A stretch of DNA of 37,789 bases, taken from contig DAIDJG010000562.1 of NCBI GenBank assembly GCA_027451445.1, forward strand, positions 1 through 37,789. Direction: 5' to 3'. The DNA is from Singulisphaera sp. GTDB lineage: Bacteria > Planctomycetota > Planctomycetia > Isosphaerales > Isosphaeraceae. The position numbers and the translations under genes were made by a program. The notes beneath the pieces are model-generated. The model saw nothing but the letters and a program-made list of their open reading frames with translations, was not told the DNA's origin and searched no databases. Positions 18,136 through 26,219 of this stretch are shown in pieces (position 1 is the stretch's first letter; the number at the start of each line of letters is the position of its first letter).

Positions 18136-20436
18136 ATGAGATCGCGGTCGAGGAACATCAGCGCGTCTCTGCCCCTTGCCCTTCGGCTGGAGATCGATGA
18201 GGTCTGCGACCGTTATGAGGCAGATCGTCGCCAAGGTATTCAACCCTCTTTGCGGATCTTCCTCGACGGCTTCGAGCCACGCGATCGCCCCGCGTTATTT
18301 CGCGAGCTCCTTGCGCTCGATCTCGCCTATCGCGCTGAGGAAGGCGAGGGCCCGAACGCCCAGGAATACCGCGACAGCTTCCCGGAGTACATTGACCTGA
18401 TCAACGTCGCATTTCGACAACGTGAAAACGCGGCCGAAACGGTCGATGCGGTGTCCGGTGAAGCGGTCATCGAACTTGAAACAGCGCCGGGCGCTCCAGA
18501 CAACGTTACGGGCCTGCGAGCAGCACTTCGAGCGGCCGGATATGAAGTGCTAGAAGAGCTTGGCCGCGGCGGAATGGGACTCGTTTTGCGCGCGCACCAA
18601 GCCTCGCTCAACCGTACGGTTGCCGTCAAAGTCATCCGATCGGGGGGCTTCGCCTCCACAACCGAGCGGCGCCGGTTCCTGAATGAGGCCGAGTCGGTCG
18701 CAAGGCTCGACCACCCTCATATCGTCCCCGTTTATGAGGTCGGCCAGAGCCACGGACTCCACTTCTTCAGCATGAAGCTCGTCAACGGTGCAAGTCTCGA
18801 TCGACGTCTGGATAGTTACTCCGCTGATCCGCATGCGTCCGCGAAGTTGGTCGCGGTCGTTGCGGCAGCGGTGCATCACGCCCATCAGCGAGGCATTTTG
18901 CACCGCGATCTCAAGCCGGCAAATATTCTGATCGACGAGCAGGGACAGCCGCATGTGACCGACTTCGGTCTCGCCCGGCACGTTGAGCCGAACAGCGAGC
19001 TGACAATATCGGGCGCTCTGGTTGGGACTCCGTCTTACATGTCGCCGGAGCAAGCGAAGGGGACACGCGGCGGGTCCACGACGGCGACCGATATTTACGG
19101 CCTGGGTTCCATCCTCTACGCGCTGCTGACGGGGCGTCCTCCCCACACAGGAAGCAGCGTGCTGGAGACCCTCGACCTGGTGCGAGGCACAGCACCCGAA
19201 CCACCGTCCAAACTGAACCGTCGCGTGCCGCGCGACCTCGAAATCATTTGTCTGAAGTGCCTCGAAAAAGATCCCGGTCGCCGCTACGAGAGCGCCGGGG
19301 CGCTGACTGACGACCTCACTCGGTGGATAGAAGGAAAGTCGATCACCGCGCGTCCTGCGGGAGTGCTGCGGAAAATCGTCCTGTGGTGTCGTCGCTACCC
19401 GCTCCCCGCCGCTCTCTCAGGAACGCTGGTCTTAACGCTGTTCCTCGGTCTCGCCGGGGTCACATGGAAGTGGCGTGAGGCCGAACGGGAGCGCAAGACT
19501 TCGGCGAGAACAGTCGACTATGTGGCCAACGTACTGCTCTCCGAATCCTCGACTGATTTTAATCCCCGAGCGGCCAAGCTGACGGTCGTGGAGATGCTCG
19601 ATCGCGTTGGCTCCCGGATCGCCGGTGACTTCCAGGACCAACCCGAGACCGAGGCGGTGATTCGTGAGATGGTTGGTCGGTCGTATCTCTCTCTGGGCGA
19701 ATATGCCAAGGCGGAACCACACCTGCGCGTTGCGTTGAGACGAAACGCGCAAAGTCGTGGGCCCGAGGACGCAGCATCGTTGCGGGTCGCGAACTTACTG
19801 GCCTCCGTGCTGGATCTTGCCGGACGGCCTTCGGACGCAGAGTCCCTTCTCCGCACGAGCTTGAATTCGAGCCGCCGGGTCCTCGGTTCAGACGCTCCAA
19901 TCACTCTCCAGGCGATGAGCCAGCTCGGGACCGTGCTCCGCAAGAGTCGAAAGCTCGACGAGGCGGAATCGTTGTTGCGCGCGACACTGACGGCGCGGCG
20001 TCGCGTTTTGCCGGTCGACGATCCGGACACGCTTCGATCCGTGTGGGACCTCTGCCTGCTTTGTCTCGATCGGGATCGCTTCGACGAAGCGGAAGCGCTT
20101 GCCCACGAATACGAGCACGGAATCCGCTGCGCCCGAGGGCCGAAGCACCCCGACAACGTGACCGCACTCACCAATCGCGGCCTGATCCGTCGCCTCCAGG
20201 GAAAGCCAGCCGAGGCCGAACCGTTCTATCGAGCTGCCGTGGAAGCCGCCCAGCGCATCCTCGGACCCGCGCATCCGATCACGCAGTCCACCGCTCGCGA
20301 TCACGCCGACTTGCTCCGCGAGGTCAAACTCGATGACCTTCCCCGCTCCCAGCGTTCCGCCTCACCCGAGGTGCCCTCCGAACCTACGACACAACCCTCC
20401 GCGCCGCCAAGCCTCTCCATTCAAGGTGCCCCATGA
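18136..20436 (+). CDS. Ser/Thr protein kinase with TPR-type sensor region
   Basis: A 766-aa membrane kinase of a form common in planctomycetes. Residues 12-95 are the usual N-terminal helical region ('[19 protein letters not shown]'). The kinase domain is about 137-400, with GRGGMG (143-148), Lys165 in 'VAVKVI', HRDLKPAN with Asp258, DFG with Asp276 and 'SPEQAKG'. A single membrane segment lies at about 421-445. Residues about 450-735 contain repeated ~42-residue helical units ('[17 protein letters not shown]', '[17 protein letters not shown]', '[17 protein letters not shown]') of the kinesin-light-chain TPR type, presumably outside the cytoplasm and binding proteins. Its stop codon overlaps the start of the DUF1559 gene, so the two are translationally coupled. 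Confidence 0.93.
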   Translation: MRSRSRNISASLPLALRLEIDEVCDRYEADRRQGIQPSLRIFLDGFEPRDRPALFRELLALDLAYRAEEGEGPNAQEYRDSFPEYIDLINVAFRQRENAAETVDAVSGEAVIELETAPGAPDNVTGLRAALRAAGYEVLEELGRGGMGLVLRAHQASLNRTVAVKVIRSGGFASTTERRRFLNEAESVARLDHPHIVPVYEVGQSHGLHFFSMKLVNGASLDRRLDSYSADPHASAKLVAVVAAAVHHAHQRGILHRDLKPANILIDEQGQPHVTDFGLARHVEPNSELTISGALVGTPSYMSPEQAKGTRGGSTTATDIYGLGSILYALLTGRPPHTGSSVLETLDLVRGTAPEPPSKLNRRVPRDLEIICLKCLEKDPGRRYESAGALTDDLTRWIEGKSITARPAGVLRKIVLWCRRYPLPAALSGTLVLTLFLGLAGVTWKWREAERERKTSARTVDYVANVLLSESSTDFNPRAAKLTVVEMLDRVGSRIAGDFQDQPETEAVIREMVGRSYLSLGEYAKAEPHLRVALRRNAQSRGPEDAASLRVANLLASVLDLAGRPSDAESLLRTSLNSSRRVLGSDAPITLQAMSQLGTVLRKSRKLDEAESLLRATLTARRRVLPVDDPDTLRSVWDLCLLCLDRDRFDEAEALAHEYEHGIRCARGPKHPDNVTALTNRGLIRRLQGKPAEAEPFYRAAVEAAQRILGPAHPITQSTARDHADLLREVKLDDLPRSQRSASPEVPSEPTTQPSAPPSLSIQGAP

Positions 20437-21491
20437 GAAGAACGGAACCCCATCTCGCCAGGCGTTCCCTTCGGTCGTCCCGGAACGCGTTCACGTTGAT
20501 CGAGCTCCTCGTCGCCGTCTCGATCATTGCGATCCTGATCGCGCTGTTGTTGCCAGCGGTTCAGGCGGCTCGGGAAGCGGCCAGACGCATGCAATGCACG
20601 AACAACCTGAAACAAATCGGGCTGGCCATCCATAGCTATATCGCGTCGTGTGACATGCTTCCCGTTGTTGGCGGCGTCGATATCAAAGGGAACTCCACAG
20701 GCAGCGGCCTGGTGCCTCAGACGGCGTCGGTTCATCTCCGGCTCACCAACTACCTCGGCCAAATTGCGGTGTACAACGCCTACAACTTCATGCAGGGGGA
20801 CGTCCTGGACGGGAGCGCCGTGGCGGCGAACACCACAGTGATCGCCACCGCGATCCCCGGCTACCTTTGCCCCTCAGACCCCGATCCAGGAAATACCGGG
20901 CCTATCGCCGGCGGGTACACAGTGAACGTGACGTGCGTCAATTACGCGGTCAACGGCGGGACGAACCGTCAAAACAGCGGCGGCATCGTCAACGGAGTTG
21001 CCTGGTGGCTCGGGGGCAACGCGAGTTACGGAAGCGGCGTCGGGCTGGCGGGGATCGTTGATGGCACCAGCAATACCGCTGCGTTCAGCGAGTGGGTCAA
21101 GGGAAAATCAGGGCAGGGGAGTCCCGGGCACAACCTGGTCTACGCGATCACCCAATACGCCAATGGAGGTGCTCAGAACGATTTCCATATGTGCAATATG
21201 GCCACGACGAGCCTTTGGGATTACAAGGGCGAATACTGGACCCTTCAAGATACCGGACGCGGCGGGCCGTATTACCACGTCATGCCGCCGAACGCGACAG
21301 CGTGCGCCGTGAACGCGAACTTCGGCAACGTGGATTCGTTCATCGGCCCCAGTTCGTTTCACTCCGGAGGAGCGAATTTGCTGCTCATGGATGGGTCGGT
21401 CCGGTTCGTGAAGGACAGTGTCGCTCTCACCCTCTGGAATGCGCTCGGAACGCGCCGCGGCGGAGAGGTGATCAGCGGTGACGCGCTTTGA
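20433..21491 (+). CDS. DUF1559 prepilin-like protein
   Basis: A 352-aa pseudopilin-type exported protein, a family vastly multiplied in planctomycetes and of unknown role, perhaps surface or secretion-linked fibres. The N-terminal type IV prepilin signal is clear: basic residues, then [17 protein letters not shown] with cleavage expected before Phe20, and '[14 protein letters not shown]'. The C-terminal family mark '[20 protein letters not shown]' is present in part, with the H..DG motif. The ATG overlaps the kinase stop as ATGA (20433-20436), which indicates translational coupling and suggests the kinase and this protein work together. Confidence 0.94.
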   Translation: MRRTEPHLARRSLRSSRNAFTLIELLVAVSIIAILIALLLPAVQAAREAARRMQCTNNLKQIGLAIHSYIASCDMLPVVGGVDIKGNSTGSGLVPQTASVHLRLTNYLGQIAVYNAYNFMQGDVLDGSAVAANTTVIATAIPGYLCPSDPDPGNTGPIAGGYTVNVTCVNYAVNGGTNRQNSGGIVNGVAWWLGGNASYGSGVGLAGIVDGTSNTAAFSEWVKGKSGQGSPGHNLVYAITQYANGGAQNDFHMCNMATTSLWDYKGEYWTLQDTGRGGPYYHVMPPNATACAVNANFGNVDSFIGPSSFHSGGANLLLMDGSVRFVKDSVALTLWNALGTRRGGEVISGDAL

Positions 21492-21563
21492 CGGAACGCC
21501 CCGGAGCGGGACACCATCAGGAAGATGTCCCAACTCGCCAATGCACAGTACGACCTTCCCCGA

Positions 21564-22406
21564 TCATTTTTCGGACTGCCCCACCGCTTTGCGAATCGCC
21601 GCGACGGTCGCATTCGCGCGATGGTCCACGATCTTACGACCCCATGCGATCGTGTTCGCCTCGGGGGCCAAATCGATGCCGTTAATCCGGAATCGCCCGG
21701 CGGCGATTCGCTGCTTTGCCCGGACAGTCGTGGGATCGACAACCATCATCTGGGCCGTGATCGCGAAGTCGTCGTGAAGCCCCTCCGGCATCTCTTTGAT
21801 CCCCTGCTGCGCCAGCCAGCGCGACACTTCCGGATAGTCGTAATACTCGCGAATGAAGTGCACCCGCGTCTTGCCCCCTTTCCATGCGGCATTGAGCTCG
21901 TCCGCGACGGCTTTCATCCCCTTCTGGTTCCCGCCGCTATCGCCGATCAGCACGATGTGCGCAAAGCCGTGGGTCCGGAAGCTCGCGCAAATCTCCTTCA
22001 GCAGGTGCTCGTAGGTCTCCTCGGTCAGACTGATCGTGGTTGGGTAACGCATGTGTTCCGTCGGCGGGTCGATATCGCCTTCGGGGACGAAGGGGACGAT
22101 CGGCGCGACAAGGGCGTTGCCCAACTTACGAGCGATCGCCTCGGTGGTCGCGCGAAGAATGTAGTTGTGCTTTCCCGCGGCGAGGTACGGCCCATTCTGC
22201 TCCATGCCACCGGTTGGCACGATGATCGTATCCTTGCCGGCGCGGAGCGCATCACGGACCTCCATCCAGGTCATCTCCTCCAGGAACACCGTATCGAGCG
22301 CGTCGATCGGGCGCGGCGTCTCCGGGTCGGGACGGACGGGATCGGGTGCCGAGGCCTGCGCACCGGCGAGCAAGACGAGGGCGAAAACGGTCGTCACAAG
22401 TCGCAT
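21564..22406 (-). CDS. Exported creatininase-family amidohydrolase with variant metal site
   Basis: A 280-aa exported protein with a signal peptide (residues 1-20) and the creatininase fold, a family of metal-dependent amide hydrolases. The usual E-x-H...D metal motif (EQHGPHLPLGTD in typical members) reads here Glu69-Gln-Asn71-Gly-Pro-Tyr ... Lys79-His80-Asn81. The usual NGHGGN reads GDSGGN (155-160), and 'DHRANATVAAIR' closes the protein. I recall the Asn71, Lys-His-Asn and GDSGGN features as a consistent subfamily rather than random decay, so the site may be rebuilt for a different metal or substrate. Start ATG 22406 has AGAGGA upstream. It follows the mutarotase gene by 24 nt on the same strand. 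Confidence 0.82.
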   Translation of the reverse strand: MRLVTTVFALVLLAGAQASAPDPVRPDPETPRPIDALDTVFLEEMTWMEVRDALRAGKDTIIVPTGGMEQNGPYLAAGKHNYILRATTEAIARKLGNALVAPIVPFVPEGDIDPPTEHMRYPTTISLTEETYEHLLKEICASFRTHGFAHIVLIGDSGGNQKGMKAVADELNAAWKGGKTRVHFIREYYDYPEVSRWLAQQGIKEMPEGLHDDFAITAQMMVVDPTTVRAKQRIAAGRFRINGIDLAPEANTIAWGRKIVDHRANATVAAIRKAVGQSEK

Positions 22407-22430
22407 GAGAGTCCTCTCATCGAGCGATAA

Positions 22431-23585
22431 TTAACGCGTGGAGAACTTGTAGATCGTCGTCTGCGTGTAGGTCGAGCCCGGCCGCAGGATCGTGGAGGGG
22501 AACTCGGGATGGTGGACCGAGTCGGGGTAGTGCTGGGTCTCGAGGCAGAACCCTTGATGCTTGCGATAGGGGACTCCGCCCTTTCCGGTCAGCGTGCCGT
22601 CGAGGAAGTTGCCCGTGTAGAACTGAACCCCCGGCTCGGTCGTGAAGACTTCCATCACGCGGCCGCTCGAAGGCTCGTAGACCGTGGCCGCGAGCTTCGG
22701 TGATTTCCCGTCCCCTGGCAAGACATAGTTATGGTCGTAACCGATCGGGTCCGCCTTGAGTCCGTTCATGTGTTTGCCGATCGGCGTCGACGTGGTGAAG
22801 TCGAGCGGAGTGCCCCGGGCGGACTTGATTTCGCCCGTCGGGATGAGCGTGTCGTCAGCGACCGTGTACTTGTCTGTGGCAAGTTTCAGTTCGTGATCCA
22901 GGACCGTGCCCGAGGCGGGTCCCGCGAGATTGAAGTAGCTGTGATTGGTGAGGTTCAGAGGCGTGGCCTTGTCGGTGGTGGCCTTGTAGTCGATCTTGAG
23001 TGCGTCGTCGTTTGTGACGGTGTAGGTCACCGACACAGAAAGGTTACCCGGGTATCCTTCGTCACCGTCCGGGCTAAGATGCGTTAGCTTCACGGCCGGG
23101 CCGTCGGCTCCGCTGGCGTCTTCGGCTTTCCAGACCACCTTGTCGAAAGCCTTGATACCGCCGTGGAGGGAGTTCGGGCCGTTGTTCACGGCGAGCTTGT
23201 AATCTTTGCCGTCGAGGGTGAATTTGCCGCCCGCGATCCGGTTGGCGAACCGCCCGACGATGGCGCCGAAGTAGGGGTTGCCGGAGAGATAGCCTTTCAG
23301 ACTGTCGAACCCCAAAACGACGTCTTCCGTCTTCCCTTTCTTATCAGGCACGTGCAGTTCGGTCACGATGCCGCCGTAGGTGATCACCTTGGCAGTCACG
23401 CGACCGTTCGACAGAACGTAGAGCTCGACCGGCGTTCCGTCCGGCATCTTTCCGAAGTCCATCTTGGTGCAACTCCTTGTGGATTTGGAGACAGAATCCG
23501 CAGCCTCGACGCCTCCGATCGAGATCACTCCCGCGCTGCTGAGTAACAAAACGATGAACGACATCGCCGCGTTGCGCTTCCGCAT
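22431..23585 (-). CDS. galM: Exported aldose 1-epimerase (galactose mutarotase)
   Basis: Catalyses interconversion of the alpha and beta forms of aldoses. The protein is 384 aa from ATG 23585, which has AGGAG 8 nt upstream; a GTG at 23594 lies inside that ribosome site and is rejected. Residues 1-29 form a signal peptide, so this copy acts outside the cytoplasm, unlike the usual cytoplasmic GalM. Catalytic-type residues are present: His141 in 'NSLHGG', His215 in 'NHSYFNL' and Glu349 in 'FCLETQHYP'. 'VGRFANRIAGGKF' and 'GYDHNYVL' are also typical. It is the first gene of a unit with the creatininase-family gene. An exported mutarotase fits extracellular polysaccharide breakdown. Confidence 0.93.
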   Translation of the reverse strand: MRKRNAAMSFIVLLLSSAGVISIGGVEAADSVSKSTRSCTKMDFGKMPDGTPVELYVLSNGRVTAKVITYGGIVTELHVPDKKGKTEDVVLGFDSLKGYLSGNPYFGAIVGRFANRIAGGKFTLDGKDYKLAVNNGPNSLHGGIKAFDKVVWKAEDASGADGPAVKLTHLSPDGDEGYPGNLSVSVTYTVTNDDALKIDYKATTDKATPLNLTNHSYFNLAGPASGTVLDHELKLATDKYTVADDTLIPTGEIKSARGTPLDFTTSTPIGKHMNGLKADPIGYDHNYVLPGDGKSPKLAATVYEPSSGRVMEVFTTEPGVQFYTGNFLDGTLTGKGGVPYRKHQGFCLETQHYPDSVHHPEFPSTILRPGSTYTQTTIYKFSTR

Positions 23586-23883
23586 CGATCCCACTCCTCG
23601 TGGTCGTTGCCACTGGTCCTCGCGCGTTCTGTCGACGGAATGGGGAATTAGGATACACGGTGATTTCCAGTGAGGCTACACACCGCCTCAGTAAACTCGC
23701 GACGTCTGACGACTTGCTCTTCAGGCTCGACCTCACCAATCCCAAACTCGCTATGTTCGCGCCCCAACGGTTGAGCGTTTGCGGTTTTTTGCCGCGGCGG
23801 ATTTTCCCTGGATGCGCGAGGGTATACAATAAAGCTGATGGGGGAAGTCCGTCAGCATTTGAGCCGTCGTTCTGGAGGACGTC
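23586..23883. other. Divergent intergenic region
   Basis: About 300 bp between the mutarotase (-) and the Gly/Tyr-rich gene (+). On the plus strand, TATACAAT at 23823-23830 resembles a -10 element, with no good -35 at 16-18 bp. No gene or stable hairpin was recognised. It must hold the promoters for both directions. Confidence 0.4.
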
Positions 23884-24465
23884 ATGAAACCTTTTTGGGG
23901 ATACCTTGCGTCATTGCTCCTTCTCGCCTCTCCGCTTTCCGCGAGCGAACTGGACACGGAGTTCGGCAGCAACAAAAGCGCTGAAACGCACGCGGTGACC
24001 TTGCCAGCTCCGTCGCTCGGTTCGGCTCAGTCCGTGGCCCAGCTCGGAAAAACCGTAGTGGCGAAGTCGAGTGAGCTGGATGCGGAACATCCAGTTCCCG
24101 CGTTCCACGGCGGGTTCCACGGTGGTGGCTTTCACCATGGGTTCGGTGGCTTTCACCACGGGTTCGGTGGCTTCGGCGGGTTTGGCTACCGTCCGTACTA
24201 CGGCTTCGGCGGGTTCGGCTATCGTCCGTTCTACGGCTATGGGCTGGGATATGGCGGACTGGGGTTCGGACTGGGACTTGGCTACGGGCTGGGATACGGG
24301 CTCGGCTATGGGCTGGGGTACGGAGGCTACGGGTTGGGCTATGGTGGTTACGGACTCGGCTATGGCGGCTATGGGTTGGGCTATGGTGGTTACGGCTACC
24401 TTCCCGTAGCGTACTCATACCCCTACCTCGGCTACGGATTCGGTTATCGCAGGTTCTGCTGGTAA
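23884..24465 (+). CDS. Secreted Gly/Tyr/His-rich repeat protein
   Basis: A 193-aa exported low-complexity protein; function unknown. It has a Sec signal peptide (about 1-20). A short normal region follows with two related 'SELD' units (21-24 and 63-66). A His/Gly/Phe part (about 74-100, 'HHGFGG' twice) is followed by two 'GFGYRP' units. Residues about 118-172 are nearly pure Gly/Tyr/Leu with an 8-residue period GYGLGYGG. The end is '...GYRRFCW' with the only Cys. The start ATG has GGAGG 5 nt upstream, a strong site. Such proteins are frequent in planctomycetes and could form part of the cell wall or bind metals through the His clusters; automated tools may call them bacteriocin-like, for which I see no modifying enzymes nearby. 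Confidence 0.85.
   Translation: MKPFWGYLASLLLLASPLSASELDTEFGSNKSAETHAVTLPAPSLGSAQSVAQLGKTVVAKSSELDAEHPVPAFHGGFHGGGFHHGFGGFHHGFGGFGGFGYRPYYGFGGFGYRPFYGYGLGYGGLGFGLGLGYGLGYGLGYGLGYGGYGLGYGGYGLGYGGYGLGYGGYGYLPVAYSYPYLGYGFGYRRFCW
24235..24404 (+). repeat. Coding tandem repeat, 24-nt period
   Basis: Within the Gly/Tyr-rich gene the DNA repeats a unit encoding GYGLGYGG, with a 24-nt period clearest between about 24318 and 24400. The copies differ at silent positions (tac/tat, ggt/ggc/ggg), so the protein repeat has been kept while the DNA drifted. Copy number could vary between strains. Confidence 0.75.
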
Positions 24466-24575
24466 CCGTCACCGTGATGGCACAAAACCGGGAGGCGGTC
24501 CGACGCACAGCGCCCCAATGCGAGCCAGACTCTGACGCGACGCAGGCGAAGTAACCGGGGGGGCGGAGGAAGGTG

Positions 24576-26081
24576 ATGTCGTGGAAAGTGTCCTCCTTCC
24601 TCGTCGGTCTGGTGATCACCACCACAGGCGCCTGGGCACAACCCGCGAAGACGGATCCGATCGCGACCGCCAAGAAACCTCGCCTACCTGCTTCGCACCT
24701 TGTGAATGCTGCCGAGGTGCGCAAGAGGCTGGGTCTGTCACCGGAGTATGATGGAGTCGCCGGTGTCGAGTCCCTGAAAGTTGCGGTCCTCGACATCGGA
24801 TTTGACGGCGTGGGCACAGGCCGCCCCTACTTGCCTGAGAACGCCGAGCTGATCGAGCACTACGACCCAGAGTTCGTCCGGCAACACGGGCTCGGCGACC
24901 CCAAGTTCACGAAAGGGTTCGAGCCGCTCAATCGCCACGGCCGTGTCATGGCCCAGATCGTTTGGGCCGTGACCGGCTCGCTTCCGGGCGGACCAAAGTT
25001 CTACCTCCTCAACGCGAACGGCCCCACCATGTTGAGGCGGGCCGTTCGCTTTGCGATTGACCACAAAGTTGACCTCATACTCTTCAGCAACTCGTTCGAA
25101 GGGGGTGGAAACGGCGACGGTCGCGGTCCGATTGACCGGATTGTCGCCGACGCACTCGCGGCGGATATCCTCTGGATCAACGCAGCCGGGAACTACGGCC
25201 GGCGCGTTTACAACGGGCCAGTGCGACTGCTGCCGGACGGCTACCTACGCTTGCGGACTGGCTCCGATGTCGCCGCCTTGCGGTTTCGCAGCCGAGTCGA
25301 CGAGAATACCGTCAGCATCACATTGACCTGGGACGACTACCGTGAAGAGGAAGATGCCGGCACGGACAAGGACCTTGACCTCTTCGTTGAAGACGGCGCG
25401 GGGCGGCGAATCGGGTCGAGCGAGAAGGTTCAGATCTCCGGGAATCAACCGGCTGCGGCGAATGAGAGCCGCAATCCGCGAGAGCGCGTCATCCTGACCA
25501 ACCTTCCCGCAAACACCGAGCTCGCGTCCGACCCGGAGTACACGTACCGGATTCGCGTGCGTGCCAAGCGTGGAGCATTCACTGGGCTCGACCGCATTCG
25601 CATTCTTGCCACAGCAACTCGAGACTCCTATTTTCCCCTTAATGGCGACACCCCGCGCGAGGCATTCGAGTTTCTCGACGCCTCGGGCGAGGGCGAACTG
25701 TTTCCTCCCGCGGACCATCCCCTTGTTCTGACGGTCGGCGACTCCGATCCATCGTCCTCGATCGGACCGACCGCCGATCGCCGTGTGAAGCCCGACGTCA
25801 TCCTCGAAGATTCGCGCGCGTTTCTCAGCGATGGCGAGGTCACTGCTGGCTCGTCTGACGCAGCCGCTTATGTGGCGGGCGCCGTGGTTGTGCTCAAGGC
25901 CGTCGCTCCCTCGTTGCGACCCGGCGATCTGCTTCGAATCGCTCAGCAAGGTCCCGCCGTGAAATGGACCACCCTCCATCGCCAGCCTTCCGCGTCTGCC
26001 GCGGCGTTTTCCCCCGGATTTTGCTACTGGCAAACTCCGAGCCGGAGTCGCCTCACCGCGGCGCTTCTGGGGATCCCTTGA
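24576..26081 (+). CDS. Exported subtilase-like (S8) protein
   Basis: A 501-aa exported protein with a subtilisin-type arrangement. ATG 24576 is chosen over the GTG at 24573 because GGAGG lies 6 nt before it. Residues 1-22 are a signal peptide. The triad positions are readable: Asp73 in 'VAVLDIGFDG', His121 in 'NRHGRVMA', oxyanion Asn206 in 'NAAGN' and Ser427 in 'TAGSSDAAAYVAGA'. The last differs from the standard GTSxAxPxVAG: Thr is Ser and the conserved Pro is Ala. Residues about 215-350 form an inserted beta-rich region. Protease activity is likely but not certain. The gene follows the Gly/Tyr-rich gene by 110 nt on the same strand. Confidence 0.75.
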   Translation: MSWKVSSFLVGLVITTTGAWAQPAKTDPIATAKKPRLPASHLVNAAEVRKRLGLSPEYDGVAGVESLKVAVLDIGFDGVGTGRPYLPENAELIEHYDPEFVRQHGLGDPKFTKGFEPLNRHGRVMAQIVWAVTGSLPGGPKFYLLNANGPTMLRRAVRFAIDHKVDLILFSNSFEGGGNGDGRGPIDRIVADALAADILWINAAGNYGRRVYNGPVRLLPDGYLRLRTGSDVAALRFRSRVDENTVSITLTWDDYREEEDAGTDKDLDLFVEDGAGRRIGSSEKVQISGNQPAAANESRNPRERVILTNLPANTELASDPEYTYRIRVRAKRGAFTGLDRIRILATATRDSYFPLNGDTPREAFEFLDASGEGELFPPADHPLVLTVGDSDPSSSIGPTADRRVKPDVILEDSRAFLSDGEVTAGSSDAAAYVAGAVVVLKAVAPSLRPGDLLRIAQQGPAVKWTTLHRQPSASAAAFSPGFCYWQTPSRSRLTAALLGIP

Positions 26082-26140
26082 CATCGGGCGCTCGCTTTTG
26101 GACGCCCTCATCTGCAGCCCGGCAATTGTTTCATTTTTCT

Positions 26141-26169
26141 TTGATAACTGGACGTGCGCAATGTATGCT
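26141..26169 (+). promoter_or_regulatory. Sigma70-like promoter for gamma-glutamyltransferase gene
   Basis: TTGATA (26141-26146) and TATGCT (26164-26169) are separated by exactly 17 bp and preceded by an AT-rich stretch. The expected start of transcription is near 26176, about 44 nt before the ATG at 26220, with the ribosome site AAGGAG between. Motif match only. Confidence 0.5.
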
Positions 26170-26219
26170 GCGCGCTGGCCGTGCTCGAGCTGATGATCCA
26201 GCACAAGGAGTAATCGACG

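Noticed and set aside
17907-18158. N-terminal extension of the aldo/keto reductase
   Set aside because: The extended part lacks homology-like features, overlaps the kinase start, and the Tat signal and AGGAG favour the start at 17906.
21500-21531. Short hairpin GGGAC/GTCCC between the pseudopilin and creatininase genes
   Set aside because: The stem is short and bulged with no T-run; too weak to call a terminator.
21564-22406. Creatininase-family gene as a pseudogene because metal residues differ
   Set aside because: The frame is intact with a signal peptide and ribosome site, and the changes look like a consistent subfamily.
24235-24404. 24-nt repeats as a CRISPR array
   Set aside because: They are contiguous in-frame coding repeats without spacers.
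23884-24465. Gly/Tyr-rich gene as a modified bacteriocin
   Set aside because: No modifying enzyme, immunity or dedicated transporter gene is adjacent; a structural or metal-binding secreted protein is as likely.
24576-26081. Subtilase as the mycosin of the type VII-like unit
   Set aside because: It lies on the other strand about 3 kb away with two genes between, and lacks the C-terminal membrane anchor of mycosins.
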